DNA of 55,975 nt, taken from Gammaproteobacteria bacterium. Lineage in GTDB: Bacteria; Pseudomonadota; Gammaproteobacteria; Pseudomonadales; Azotimanducaceae. Shown piece after piece: positions 11,656 to 19,653 of the stretch (the first letter of the stretch is position 1; each line of letters begins with the position of its first letter). Under the pieces are notes generated by a model. It made no database searches. It had not been told where the DNA came from and worked only from the letters and a program-made list of their open reading frames with translations. Location of the stretch: positions 1 to 55,975 of the forward strand of contig JAFIFJ010000149.1 in assembly GCA_020832085.1 (NCBI GenBank), given 5' to 3'. The translations under genes were made by a program, and so were the position numbers.

Positions 11656-11934
11656 TCGTTCCCCTCCGCTACGCTCCGGGAAACTTCCCACAATGGCTTG
11701 TCGCTCGGACTTGGCGTTGTGCCTGGCCTTGCGGCGCGCTCCTGTGGGAGAGCTCCCGCAGCGCAGCGGAGGGGGCCGATCTGGACAGCATCGATCGAAT
11801 GCTACGCCATCGTTCCCCTGCGCTGCGCTCCGGGAAACTTCCCACAGTGGCCTATCGCTCGAATCCAACTTCTTGCGCGGCTGGGCGTGATTCGTCTGTG
11901 GGAAGGCTCCCGCAGCGCAGCGGAGGGGGCCGAC
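11656..11934. repeat. REP/BIME-like cluster: four alternating inverted ~40-bp elements
   Basis: Four copies of one element alternate in orientation: 11656-11698 and 11811-11851 in one sense, 11741-11780 and 11895-11934 in the other. The plus-type copies read CCCCTCCGCT..GGGAAACTTCCCACA. The minus-type copies read CTGTGGGA..GGCTCCCGCAGC then GCAGCGGAGGGGGCCGA. They share most bases when one is complemented. This alternating arrangement between two convergent operons (sohB and the Mrp-like operon) is typical of bacterial interspersed mosaic elements. Confidence 0.85.
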
Positions 11935-11976
11935 AGGTCCTGCCTCCGCGACAGCACCCGGTTTCTGGGTGTCCCG

Positions 11977-13659
11977 TTACAGGTAATACAACAACAGCGA
12001 CGCCGCCAGCATCACGGCCACCCACAGCACCATGCTGCCGGTAGGCCAGGTTCGGGCGAGGATGCCTTGAGGGCCATGGTGGTGGGTCAGACTGCTCACC
12101 AGCCACGTCAGTCGGCGCATCAGGCCACCGAGGACGGCATCCCACACCCGGTCCACCACGCGCTGGACGCCGAGGGCGAACTTCGGCAGTAGCCAGCGGT
12201 AGAGCCAGTCCGTATCGACGCTGATCTTGGCTTCGCCACCCACGTGTTTGAGCAGGAAGAAGAAGCCGAGGCCGGTGAACAGCAGCAGCTGCAGTTCCCA
12301 CAGCACATGGCCTGTGGAGTAGGCGTTGTACTCCACGGGGGCGGGCATGATGGCGTAGAGCCAGCCGGGGAAGACCCCGATGAAGATGCACAGGAAGGCG
12401 GCGATGCCCATGGCCAGCAGCATGTTCAGGGGCGCTTCCTTGGGGCGCAGTCCCGAGTCCTGGCCGAAGAAGGTGAACCAGGGCAGTTTCAGGCCCGTAT
12501 GCAGGAAGGTGCCTGCAGAGGCCAGGGAGAGCAGCAGCCACACCCAGGCACGGCCATCTAGGGCCGCCGCCTCCACCACCATGGTCTTGCTGACGAAGCC
12601 GCTGAACAGGGGGAAGGCTGAGATCGACAGTCCGCCCACCATGTAAAGCAGGAAGGTGATGGGCATGTAGCGGTAGATGCCCCCGAGTTCGGTGAGCTTG
12701 GCCTTGCCGGTCATGTGGATCACCGCGCCAGCACCCATGAACAGGACTGCCTTGTAGAGAATGTGGGTGAAGGCGTGGGAGGCGGAACCGTTCAAGGCCA
12801 TGATCGTGCCCATGCCCACACCGGCGACCATGTACCCCACCTGGCTGATGATGTGGTAGGCCAGCAGGCGCCGGATGTCGTTGGCGAGAACGGCGTAGAC
12901 GACCCCGTACAGCGCCATGATGACGCCGAGCACCACCAGCAGTTCGGTTCCGGGAAAGCCGCGGATCAGCGTGTAAACCGCGGTCTTGGTGGTCAGCGAC
13001 GCCAGGAAGATGGCGCCGGTGATGGTGGACTCCGGATAGGCGTCGGTGAGCCAGGCGTGCAGCGGGGGCACCGCCGCGTTGATCATGAACCCGATCAGAA
13101 TGAGGTAGAAGCCTGCGCTGTCCGGATCGATGGCCGTGAAGGCGACGGATCCGGTGTCCATGACGTGCAGGATGATGCCGGCGAGAAGAATCACGCCGCC
13201 CAGGGCATGGACGATGAGGTAGCGGAAGCCGGCGGCCATGGACACGGGATTGCGGCGGCACCAGATCAGCCACACGGAGGTGAAGACCATCAGCTCCCAG
13301 AACACGTAGAGCGTGATGAGATCGCCCGCCAGGACGACGCCCAGGGCGGAGCCGGCGTAGGTCAGCGCCGCGACGTGCTGGGTCGTGTCCTTGACGTGCA
13401 GGGCATAGAGGGCGCCGACGAAGGTAATGATGGCGAACACCGAGGTGAACACCATACTCAGGGCATCGATCCGGAGGATGAGCAGGTCCATGCCGAACAG
13501 GTTCATGGCTCCGCTGCTGCCGTGAGGCAGAGAGAACACCACCGCGATGATGGCTGCGGGCAGCAGCAGCATCCAGGCCTGCTGGGCGCGTCCGCGCAGG
13601 AGTGGGACGATGGCGGCGCCCAGGAACAGCAGCAGACTCGGGTGGATGACGTCAATCAT
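11977..13659 (-). CDS. Third antiporter-type subunit (MrpD/NuoL-like) of the Mrp/Mbh-like complex
   Basis: Polytopic membrane protein of the proton-conducting transporter family (NuoL/M/N, MrpA/D). With ATG 13659, which overlaps the upstream stop, it has 560 residues. The conserved glutamate of helix 5 is present (YVFWELMVFTS), as is the later lysine (LTTKTAVYTLIRG). The lysine usually found just before the PxHxWL motif is replaced: the sequence reads GFMINAAVPPLHAWL. The C-terminus is extended by an amphipathic stretch and a last membrane helix (MVLWVAVMLAASLLLYYL). It is the last gene of the operon. The altered charged residue may mean a modified ion path; that is inference. Confidence 0.88.
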   Translation of the reverse strand: MIDVIHPSLLLFLGAAIVPLLRGRAQQAWMLLLPAAIIAVVFSLPHGSSGAMNLFGMDLLILRIDALSMVFTSVFAIITFVGALYALHVKDTTQHVAALTYAGSALGVVLAGDLITLYVFWELMVFTSVWLIWCRRNPVSMAAGFRYLIVHALGGVILLAGIILHVMDTGSVAFTAIDPDSAGFYLILIGFMINAAVPPLHAWLTDAYPESTITGAIFLASLTTKTAVYTLIRGFPGTELLVVLGVIMALYGVVYAVLANDIRRLLAYHIISQVGYMVAGVGMGTIMALNGSASHAFTHILYKAVLFMGAGAVIHMTGKAKLTELGGIYRYMPITFLLYMVGGLSISAFPLFSGFVSKTMVVEAAALDGRAWVWLLLSLASAGTFLHTGLKLPWFTFFGQDSGLRPKEAPLNMLLAMGIAAFLCIFIGVFPGWLYAIMPAPVEYNAYSTGHVLWELQLLLFTGLGFFFLLKHVGGEAKISVDTDWLYRWLLPKFALGVQRVVDRVWDAVLGGLMRRLTWLVSSLTHHHGPQGILARTWPTGSMVLWVAVMLAASLLLYYL

Positions 13660-13903
13660 CGTAGTAGTCCTCACCCCGATACAGCAGCAGATAGCCGAGC
13701 GCTTTGGAGATGACGATGATCAGGACACAGGAGATGAAGCCGTAGAAGGCGCCGAATCCGCCGATGCTTTCCCATGGGAAGCGATCGTAGGCGGAGGGGA
13801 TGAGGATGTCCGCCACCACCAGACCCGCCATCACCACATAGGCGAACCAGCGCAGGACGCGGGCATTCTCCACCAGATACTCCAGCAATCTTCCTAGATC
13901 CAT
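13652..13903 (-). CDS. Small two-helix membrane protein of the Mrp-like operon, unknown function
   Basis: An 83-residue protein starting MDLGRLLEYLVENARVL, with two predicted membrane helices (WFAYVVMAGLVVADILI and FYGFISCVLIIVISKALGYLL) and an acidic tail ending YYDD. Its stop overlaps the start of the third antiporter-type subunit (GATGATTGA), so the two are translationally coupled. I do not recognise a named family. Position and size suggest an accessory subunit of the membrane complex. The longer upstream frame overlaps the previous gene and lacks coding character, so ATG 13903 is chosen. Confidence 0.75.
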   Translation of the reverse strand: MDLGRLLEYLVENARVLRWFAYVVMAGLVVADILIPSAYDRFPWESIGGFGAFYGFISCVLIIVISKALGYLLLYRGEDYYDD

Positions 13904-13943
13904 CTCGATTGATCCGTCGCAGTTGACCTCAGCAGGGGTGATT

Positions 13944-15428
13944 TCATGGCGCCGCTCCGGGTGGCGCTGAAACGAACATGCCGCCGAGAAGCTCCGCCAG
14001 CGGCTGGGCGAGTACGAACAGGGCAATGCAGCCGAGTGCGGTGAACGCGATGGGCACAACGCACATCAGCGGTGCTTCGCGCAGGCCCCCTCCGGCATCG
14101 CTCTCCTTGGGCGGCAGCAGGAAGGCTCGCACCACCGGCGGAATGAGGTAGCCGATGTTCAGCAGGGTACTGATCATCAGCGCCAGCACCACCAGACCAT
14201 AGCCGCCCTCGAAGGCCCCCATGATCAGGTGCCATTTGCTCCATACGCCGCCCATGGGTGGAATGCCGATGACGCAGAGCGCGCCGATGAAGAACGCGGT
14301 GAAGGTGATGGGCATGCGACGGCCCAAGCCGTTCATGTCGCTGATCTCGGTTTTCTTGGTGGCGACATAGATGGCGCCGGCGCAGAAGAACAGGGTGATC
14401 TTGCCGAAGGCGTGCATGACGATGTGCATGCTGGCCCCGAGGGCCGCAATCTGGTTCAGCAGCAGCGCGCCGGTGACGATGTAGGACAGCTGGCTGACGG
14501 TGGAGTAGGCCAGCCGGGCCTTCAGGTTGTCCTGGCGCATGGCCACCAGGCTCGCCGCCAGCAGGGTGAACACCGCCACGTAGAGCATGACGTCGCTGCT
14601 GGCCAGCTCCTGCAGGTAATCGATGCCGAACAGGTAGATCGTGACCTTCAGCACCGTGAAGACGCCGGCCTTGACCACGGCCACGGCGTGGAGCAGGGCG
14701 GACACGGGAGTAGGTGCCACCATGGCCGCCGGCAGCCAGCGATGGAAGGGCATGAGGGCGGCCTTACCGATACCGTAGAGGAACAGCACCAGCAGAATGC
14801 TGCCATGGCCCGGATCGACCCGGCCCGCCATGATGCCCCCCGGGGTGAAATCCAGGGTCCCGGCCAGCCACCAGGTCGCCAGGGTGGCCAGCAGCAGGAA
14901 GCCCACCGAGGTACCCAGCAGAATACCCAGATAGGTCCGCGCGCCAGCCCGTGCCGCCGCAGTACCCTTGTGGGCCACCAGCGGATAGGTGGACAGCGTC
15001 AGGACCTCGTAGAACAGGAACAGCGTGAACATGTTGCCGGCGAAGGCGATGCCGGTGGCGCTGAACAGTGCGATGGCGAAGAAGGCGTGGAAGCGGGTGT
15101 GGTGGGACTCCTTGGCGCCGCGCATGTAGCCGATGGCGTAGATGGCCGTGATGATCCAGAGACCAGAGGCAAGCATGGCGAACACCATGCCCAGGGGCTC
15201 CACCTCGAAGGTCACTCCCAGACCTGGGAACAGTTCGAACAGTTCCAGGCGGGGACGCTCCCCGGCCTGAACCCGGGGCAGCAGCTGCAGCACGGTGGTG
15301 AACATGGCGATGGCAGTGGCCACCGTGACACCGTCGCGCAATGCCGCCCAGCGCCCGCAGGCAATGATCAGCATCATCCCTGCCAGCGGGACGCCCAGGG
15401 ACAGCAGAATGAGGCTGGCGTCGGTCAC
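13944..15428 (-). CDS. Second antiporter-type subunit (MrpD/NuoM-like)
   Basis: A 494-residue polytopic protein of the proton-conducting transporter family. It keeps the helix-5 glutamate (FLFYEVLTLSTYPLVAHKG), the helix-7 lysine (YGIGKAALMPFHRWLPAAM) and the following lysine (AVAVVKAGVFTVLK). The start is GTG, overlapping the stop of the preceding mrpD gene by four bases (GTGA). The protein resembles MrpD and NuoM more than the long MrpA subunit. With its two neighbours it gives the operon three ion-pumping-type subunits, against two in ordinary Mrp. Confidence 0.88.
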   Translation of the reverse strand: MTDASLILLSLGVPLAGMMLIIACGRWAALRDGVTVATAIAMFTTVLQLLPRVQAGERPRLELFELFPGLGVTFEVEPLGMVFAMLASGLWIITAIYAIGYMRGAKESHHTRFHAFFAIALFSATGIAFAGNMFTLFLFYEVLTLSTYPLVAHKGTAAARAGARTYLGILLGTSVGFLLLATLATWWLAGTLDFTPGGIMAGRVDPGHGSILLVLFLYGIGKAALMPFHRWLPAAMVAPTPVSALLHAVAVVKAGVFTVLKVTIYLFGIDYLQELASSDVMLYVAVFTLLAASLVAMRQDNLKARLAYSTVSQLSYIVTGALLLNQIAALGASMHIVMHAFGKITLFFCAGAIYVATKKTEISDMNGLGRRMPITFTAFFIGALCVIGIPPMGGVWSKWHLIMGAFEGGYGLVVLALMISTLLNIGYLIPPVVRAFLLPPKESDAGGGLREAPLMCVVPIAFTALGCIALFVLAQPLAELLGGMFVSAPPGAAP

Positions 15429-16906
15429 GGTGCCCCTCCCATCAGCGCCGTGGCGGCTGCCCGTGCACTATTCACCGTGAAATTCCCGTAGATGCCGAAG
15501 ACGACGGTGGAACCCGCCAGCACCCAGGTGGGTATCAGCATGGACAGAGGCGCCTCCTTCACCTGTGCGTGTTCGTCATCCGGGGTCTGGAAGTAGGCCA
15601 CCTCCACCACCTTCCAGATGTACAGCGCAGCCAGCAGCGAGGTCCCGAGCAGGAGCAGGGCAATGGGCCAGTAGCCCCCTTCCAGGGCGGCCTGAATCAG
15701 GTGCCACTTGGTGACGAATCCCGCAGTGAGGGGGACGCCGATGAGGCTCAGGCCGGCGGTCACGAAGGCCGCCATGGTCCAAGGCATGCGCTGACCGGCA
15801 CCGGCCAGATGAGTCAGGGAGATGCCACCGAGGCGATAGACGAGACAGCCTATGGCCATGAACAGGGCAGCCTTGGTGATGGCGTGGTTGAACAGATGCA
15901 TCACCGAAGCCATGAGGCCCAGGGTGCTGGCGAAGCTGATGCCGAGAATCATGTAGCCCACCTGGGCCACGCTGGAATAGGCCAGCAGGCGCTTGACGTT
16001 GGTCTGGAACACGGCCACCAGGGACGGCACCAGGATGCCGAGCAGGGCCAGCGGCATCAGCACCCAACCCATGGACAGATCAACGAAGCTGAACTGGAAT
16101 CCGAACACGCTGTAAACGAAGCGCAGCAGGACGTAGATCGCCACCTTGGTTGCGGTCGCCGACAGGAACACCGTCACCATGGAGGGGGCGTAGGTGTAGG
16201 CATTGGGCAACCACAGGTGAAGCGGGAACAGCGCCAGCTTCAGAGAGATGCCCACGGCGATGAAGCCGAATGCGGCACGGATCGTCCGGGTATCGGCAAC
16301 CTCCGGCAGCCGCGCCGCCAGATCGCCCAAGTTGAGGGTGCCAGTCATGATGTAGAGGAAGCCGATGCCGATCAGCAGGAAGGTGGTGCCCACCGTGCCC
16401 ATGATCAGGTACTGGAACGACGAGATCAGGGCGCGGCGATCCCTGCCCATGGCAATGAGGGCATAGGAGGCGAGGGCGGAGATCTCGAAGAACACGAAGA
16501 TGTTGAAGGCATCGGCGGTGACGGTGATGCCGATCAGGCCCGCATTGGCCAGCAGGAAGGCGCAATAGAACATGGCGATGCGGCTGGCGCTGATCTCCCG
16601 CTCGACGCTCCTGCGGGCAAAGGGCATCACCACGGCACTGATCATGCCGATGATCACCAGCACCCAGGCGTTGGCGGCATCGATCACGTACTCGATGCCC
16701 CAGGGGGGAGCCCAACCGCCCATCTGGTAGGTGATGACCGAACCGTCCGAGACCTCAAAGAACAGGGCCAGCGCTACGGCAAAGGTGGCCCAGCAGGTCA
16801 GGGTCGTCAGGGCCCAGGCGAGGCGGCCGGAGCGCCCCAGCATCATGACCACGGGCGCTGCCGTGAGACCGATGGCGACCTGCAGGGCGGGGAGGTGCTC
16901 CGTCAT
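15425..16906 (-). CDS. mrpD: Mrp-type cation/proton antiporter subunit D
   Basis: A 493-residue membrane protein, the closest to classical MrpD/MnhD. It follows mrpC directly, as in Mrp operons. The helix-5 glutamate (FFEISALASYALIAMGRD), the helix-7 lysine (ISLKLALFPLHLWLPNAYTYAP) and a further lysine (TATKVAIYVLLRF) are present. The pattern HLFNHAITKAALFMAIG is also typical. ATG 16906 shares a base with the mrpC stop. Expected role: part of a multi-subunit secondary Na+(K+)/H+ exchanger in the inner membrane. Confidence 0.9.
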   Translation of the reverse strand: MTEHLPALQVAIGLTAAPVVMMLGRSGRLAWALTTLTCWATFAVALALFFEVSDGSVITYQMGGWAPPWGIEYVIDAANAWVLVIIGMISAVVMPFARRSVEREISASRIAMFYCAFLLANAGLIGITVTADAFNIFVFFEISALASYALIAMGRDRRALISSFQYLIMGTVGTTFLLIGIGFLYIMTGTLNLGDLAARLPEVADTRTIRAAFGFIAVGISLKLALFPLHLWLPNAYTYAPSMVTVFLSATATKVAIYVLLRFVYSVFGFQFSFVDLSMGWVLMPLALLGILVPSLVAVFQTNVKRLLAYSSVAQVGYMILGISFASTLGLMASVMHLFNHAITKAALFMAIGCLVYRLGGISLTHLAGAGQRMPWTMAAFVTAGLSLIGVPLTAGFVTKWHLIQAALEGGYWPIALLLLGTSLLAALYIWKVVEVAYFQTPDDEHAQVKEAPLSMLIPTWVLAGSTVVFGIYGNFTVNSARAAATALMGGAP

Positions 16907-17259
16907 CAGTGCAAGTCATCCTGCTGGTGGATCTCGTCTTCCTCAATGGTGCCGTAGGCTTCCTGGACCCTGACCACCAGGGCCAGCCCCATGGCCGTGA
17001 GCGCCACGCCGACCACGATGGCAGTGAGGATGAGCACGTGGGGCAGCGGGTTCGAGTACTGCGTCACCCCTTCCAGGGCAATGGGCGCCGTGCCGCCCTC
17101 CAGGTAGGCCAGACTGATGAAGAACACGAATACCGAGGTCTGAAAGATGTTCAGGCCGACCAGTTTCTTGATCAGGTTGTCCTGGGCGATGACGATGTAG
17201 AAGCCGATCATCATGAGGGCCACGACGACCCAGTAGTTGTAGAGACCGAGCCACTCCAT
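16906..17259 (-). CDS. mrpC: Mrp-type antiporter subunit C (NuoK-like)
   Basis: A 117-residue protein with three predicted membrane helices, homologous to NuoK and MnhC. Visible marks are ALMMIGFYIVIAQDNLIKKLVGLNIFQTSVFVFFI and the strongly conserved NPLPHVLILTAIVVGVALTAMGLALV. It ends in an acidic tail. It lies between mrpB and mrpD with one-base overlaps on both sides, the standard B-C-D order. Confidence 0.93.
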   Translation of the reverse strand: MEWLGLYNYWVVVALMMIGFYIVIAQDNLIKKLVGLNIFQTSVFVFFISLAYLEGGTAPIALEGVTQYSNPLPHVLILTAIVVGVALTAMGLALVVRVQEAYGTIEEDEIHQQDDLH

Positions 17260-17678
17260 CAGCGCCGCTCCCGGCCCGCGAAGGAATAAAAGAGGCTCAA
17301 GGCCACCGTCGCCACAGTGATGCCGACGCCGAGTTCGATGCCGATGATGCCGAAGGTTTCCCCCGCCTGATCATTGGGCAGCAATACCTTGTACTCGAGG
17401 AAATTGCCGCCCAGGAACATGGCGGCGTAGCCGAAGGCGATGAAGAGCAGGACGCCCGCTGCAGCGAGGATGTGGGCCGCTTTCGGGGGGATGGCCTTCT
17501 GGGCCGCTTCGAGGCCGAACAGCAGCGTGTAGACGATGAACGCGGCCGTGAAGACGATACCGGCCTGGAATCCTCCGCCAGGGCTGTATTCCCCATGAAA
17601 TTGCACATACAGCGCAAAGATCATGATGACCGGGATCATCAGCTTGCTGACGACCCGGAGCACGATGTACTGATTCAT
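17259..17678 (-). CDS. mrpB: Mrp-type antiporter subunit B
   Basis: A 139-residue membrane protein of the MnhB/MbhF family, with the hallmark start region RVVSKLMIPVIMIFALYVQFHGEYSPGGGFQAG and four predicted helices. The PGGGFQAG loop is the best family marker. It overlaps the upstream MbhD/E-like gene by four bases. In classical Mrp this domain follows, or is fused to, the long MrpA. Confidence 0.93.
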   Translation of the reverse strand: MNQYIVLRVVSKLMIPVIMIFALYVQFHGEYSPGGGFQAGIVFTAAFIVYTLLFGLEAAQKAIPPKAAHILAAAGVLLFIAFGYAAMFLGGNFLEYKVLLPNDQAGETFGIIGIELGVGITVATVALSLFYSFAGRERR

Positions 17679-18229
17679 GACTGCTCCGAAGCCTCTCCGC
17701 TTTTTTCACCCTCGGGGTCGCGACGTCGGCGGACCGTGCCTGTCCCGAGGACCAACAGCACGCCCACCGCGGCTGCGAAAATGACCACCGCTTCGCCCAG
17801 CGTATCCATGCCGCGATAGCTTGCGAGGACCGACGTGACCATATTGGGGATACCGATCTCGGTCGGCGACTCCTGGGTGAAGCGGGGTGAGAGATGGACA
17901 TGGGCCGGCGCTTCCGGATCGCCGAAACGTGGCATGTCCAAAGTGGCGTAAACCAGGGCCGCTCCGGTGATGGTGACAACGACCAGAGCCATCAGACTCT
18001 GCCGGGTCGCATGCACCTTTTCCTTGCGCGTCGTCAGCGAAATGGTGGCGAGCATGAGGATCACCAGCAGTCCGGCGCCGACGGCGGCCTCGGTCAGAGC
18101 GACGTCCACAGCGTCGAGAAGGACAAACAGCATCGCGACCAGGAGGCTGTAGATACCGGTCAGCATGGTGACGGCGAGCAGGTTGCGGACGCGCACGATG
18201 GCGATCCCGACCACCACCAGGAACGTCAT
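17675..18229 (-). CDS. Stand-alone MrpA C-terminal (MbhD/MbhE, DUF4040-like) subunit
   Basis: A 184-residue membrane protein equivalent to the C-terminal MbhD-MbhE part of MrpA, here without the NuoL-like N-terminal part. The segment RNLLAVTMLTGIYSLLVAMLFVLLDAVDVALTEAAVGAGL is diagnostic: a conserved charged DVALTEAAVG motif lines the ion path next to NuoJ-like helices. A second part has SVLASYRGMDTLGEAVVIFAAAVGVLLVL. The first ATG is at 18229 but has no ribosome site. A perfect GGAGG lies six bases before an in-frame ATC at 18256, so the true N-terminus may be nine residues longer. Other starts in that stretch (CTG) are possible. Confidence 0.88.
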   Translation of the reverse strand: MTFLVVVGIAIVRVRNLLAVTMLTGIYSLLVAMLFVLLDAVDVALTEAAVGAGLLVILMLATISLTTRKEKVHATRQSLMALVVVTITGAALVYATLDMPRFGDPEAPAHVHLSPRFTQESPTEIGIPNMVTSVLASYRGMDTLGEAVVIFAAAVGVLLVLGTGTVRRRRDPEGEKSGEASEQS

Positions 18230-18243
18230 CAGGACGATGTCGA

Positions 18244-18573
18244 TCAGTGATTCGATGGCGCACCTCCTTTGTCCTGCTTCCAGGGTCGCAGGCCATCATG
18301 GTGAGCCGTCTTGGTCAGCGCATGGGCTGCCGTCGGGCCGGTGAACAGCAGGAACAGCAGCGTGAACAGGATCTTCGCCGCCAGCGGAACGCTGTCCGCC
18401 TGCAGCATGAGACCCGTGAGAATGCAGATGGAGCAGAGGGTGTCAGTCAGTCCGGCTGCCTGCACCCGGGAATAGAAGTCCGGAAAACGGATCAGGCCGA
18501 TGCCGCCGATGAGCAGCAGTGCCGAACCAGACAGCAGCAGGATCCAGCTCAGGATGTCGAGTGCAAGCGCCAT
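18244..18573 (-). CDS. mrpG: Mrp-type antiporter subunit G
   Basis: A 109-residue membrane protein of the MnhG/MbhC family, with the signature GSALLLIGGIGLIRFPDFYSRVQAAGLTDTL and three helices. It ends in a polar tail (KQDKGGAPSNH) that contains the ribosome site of the next gene. ATG 18573 overlaps the mrpF stop; a GTG directly upstream is an alternative start. Order E-F-G is standard for Mrp and Mbh clusters. Confidence 0.93.
   Translation of the reverse strand: MALALDILSWILLLSGSALLLIGGIGLIRFPDFYSRVQAAGLTDTLCSICILTGLMLQADSVPLAAKILFTLLFLLFTGPTAAHALTKTAHHDGLRPWKQDKGGAPSNH
18254..18267 (-). promoter_or_regulatory. Ribosome binding site pointing to a non-ATG start of the MbhD/E-like gene
   Basis: On the minus strand a GGAGG at 18267-18263 is followed after six bases by ATC (18256-18254), in frame with the gene at 17675-18229. 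The nearest ATG is 27 bases further on and has no Shine-Dalgarno match. The same GGAGG lies inside the end of the mrpG-like gene. The extra residues (IESLIDIVL) continue the hydrophobic N-terminal helix, as in MbhD relatives. Confidence 0.5.
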
Positions 18574-18863
18574 CACTTCGACTCCTCTTCGCCGCCATCC
18601 GCTGGCGCCTGGGCCAGGCTGCCCACTTCGAAGACCCGCAGTACGGCGATGATGCCGATGTAGTTGAGCAGCGCGTAGACGATGGCGATGTCGATGAACT
18701 CCGGCCGGCCGGTGACGAAGCCCACCACGGCAATCATGAGCACGGTCTTGGTGCCCACCACGTTCACGGCGAGGATGCGATCATGGATGGTCGGACCGAG
18801 GAAGGCACGCGCCAGGGCGAGGGCCAGAGTGACCAGGATGGCTAGGGCAGTGGCTAGGAACAT
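18573..18863 (-). CDS. mrpF: Mrp-type antiporter subunit F
   Basis: A 96-residue, three-helix membrane protein of the MnhF/MbhB family. The typical motif RAFLGPTIHDRILAVNVVGTKTVL is present, followed by IDIAIVYALLNYIGIIAVLRV. The C-terminus is acidic. It starts six bases after the end of mrpE and overlaps mrpG. Confidence 0.93.
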   Translation of the reverse strand: MFLATALAILVTLALALARAFLGPTIHDRILAVNVVGTKTVLMIAVVGFVTGRPEFIDIAIVYALLNYIGIIAVLRVFEVGSLAQAPADGGEEESK

Positions 18864-18869
18864 GGCGGC

Positions 18870-19358
18870 CTACAGTTCCTCTTCCAGACGGGTCACGCGT
18901 CGATCCATTTCCCCTTCATCGAGTTCGGCAACCAGATCATCAGAAATGGCGTAGTAGAAGATCTCGCCCGCGCTGACCCGAATCGTCACGGTGCCGGGCG
19001 TGAGGGTGATGGAGTTGGCGAAGATGGAACGGCCGAGGTCGCTGTTCTGAGTCGAGCGGACTCGCGCCAGACGGGGCGAGAGGTCAGTGGGGTTGGTCAG
19101 AATGCGCGCTGCGACCTGCAGATTGGCGCGCAGGATCTGCCCGAGCAGCCATGGCCAGTATTTGATGGAAGGCAGGACCAGGTGCAGGGGGTCGCTTTCA
19201 CGGTCGACGATGCCGAGCCTGTGGGCCAGCCAAACGGTGAGCGCCACCGAGGCAGCCCCCAGCGGCAGAATGATTGGATGCGTCCACATGCCGGAGAGCA
19301 GCAGCCAGACGGCAATCAGGACCAGAGTCAGGCTGACCGTATATCGGGTCAACGTCAT
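18870..19358 (-). CDS. mrpE: Mrp-type antiporter subunit E
   Basis: First gene of the operon; a 162-residue MnhE/MbhA family protein. Two N-terminal helices are followed by a soluble part with LTPGTVTIRVSAGEIFYYAISDD, close to the family motif SITLTPGT-hh-h. The reading frame extends upstream to 19508 but those residues do not look coding. GAGGAG abuts ATG 19358 and is ideally spaced for a TTG at 19352, so the start could be two codons downstream. No clear promoter is seen. Confidence 0.92.
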   Translation of the reverse strand: MTLTRYTVSLTLVLIAVWLLLSGMWTHPIILPLGAASVALTVWLAHRLGIVDRESDPLHLVLPSIKYWPWLLGQILRANLQVAARILTNPTDLSPRLARVRSTQNSDLGRSIFANSITLTPGTVTIRVSAGEIFYYAISDDLVAELDEGEMDRRVTRLEEEL

Positions 19359-19653
19359 CTCCTCATCGTAGCGCTGGGTTGGCGCAGGGCCGCGGCGATG
19401 GCCATCGCCATTCAGGCGCTGTTCCAACCCTGCCGCGGACGCTGGCGGTGGGAACCCAGCCTGACCTTCCACGGCTCCCCGGAACATGCTGGGAACGCGC
19501 GAATCCATCGCTGCCCGCGGGGTTCAAGGGTGGCTTCGGCAGCCTCCGCTGGGCAGGCAGCTTCGGAGACTATCAAGAACTGAGACGTTGCGCACAACAT
19601 GTCGCGCAGGCTGAGCTGCTGCAGCAGTCACCTGTGAAGGTCAGCGCGCAGAA
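19359..19653. other. Spacer between the Mrp-like operon and the EAL-like gene
   Basis: About 295 bases with no supported gene. It should contain the promoter of the minus-strand Mrp-like operon and the 3' end of the EAL-like gene transcript. I see no convincing -35/-10 pair, tRNA or terminator. Confidence 0.5.

Noticed and set aside
12715..17289. Long plus-strand open frames rich in His, Gln, Glu and Asp
   Set aside because: They are antisense to the Mrp-like membrane genes; hydrophobic codons on one strand read as such polar residues on the other.
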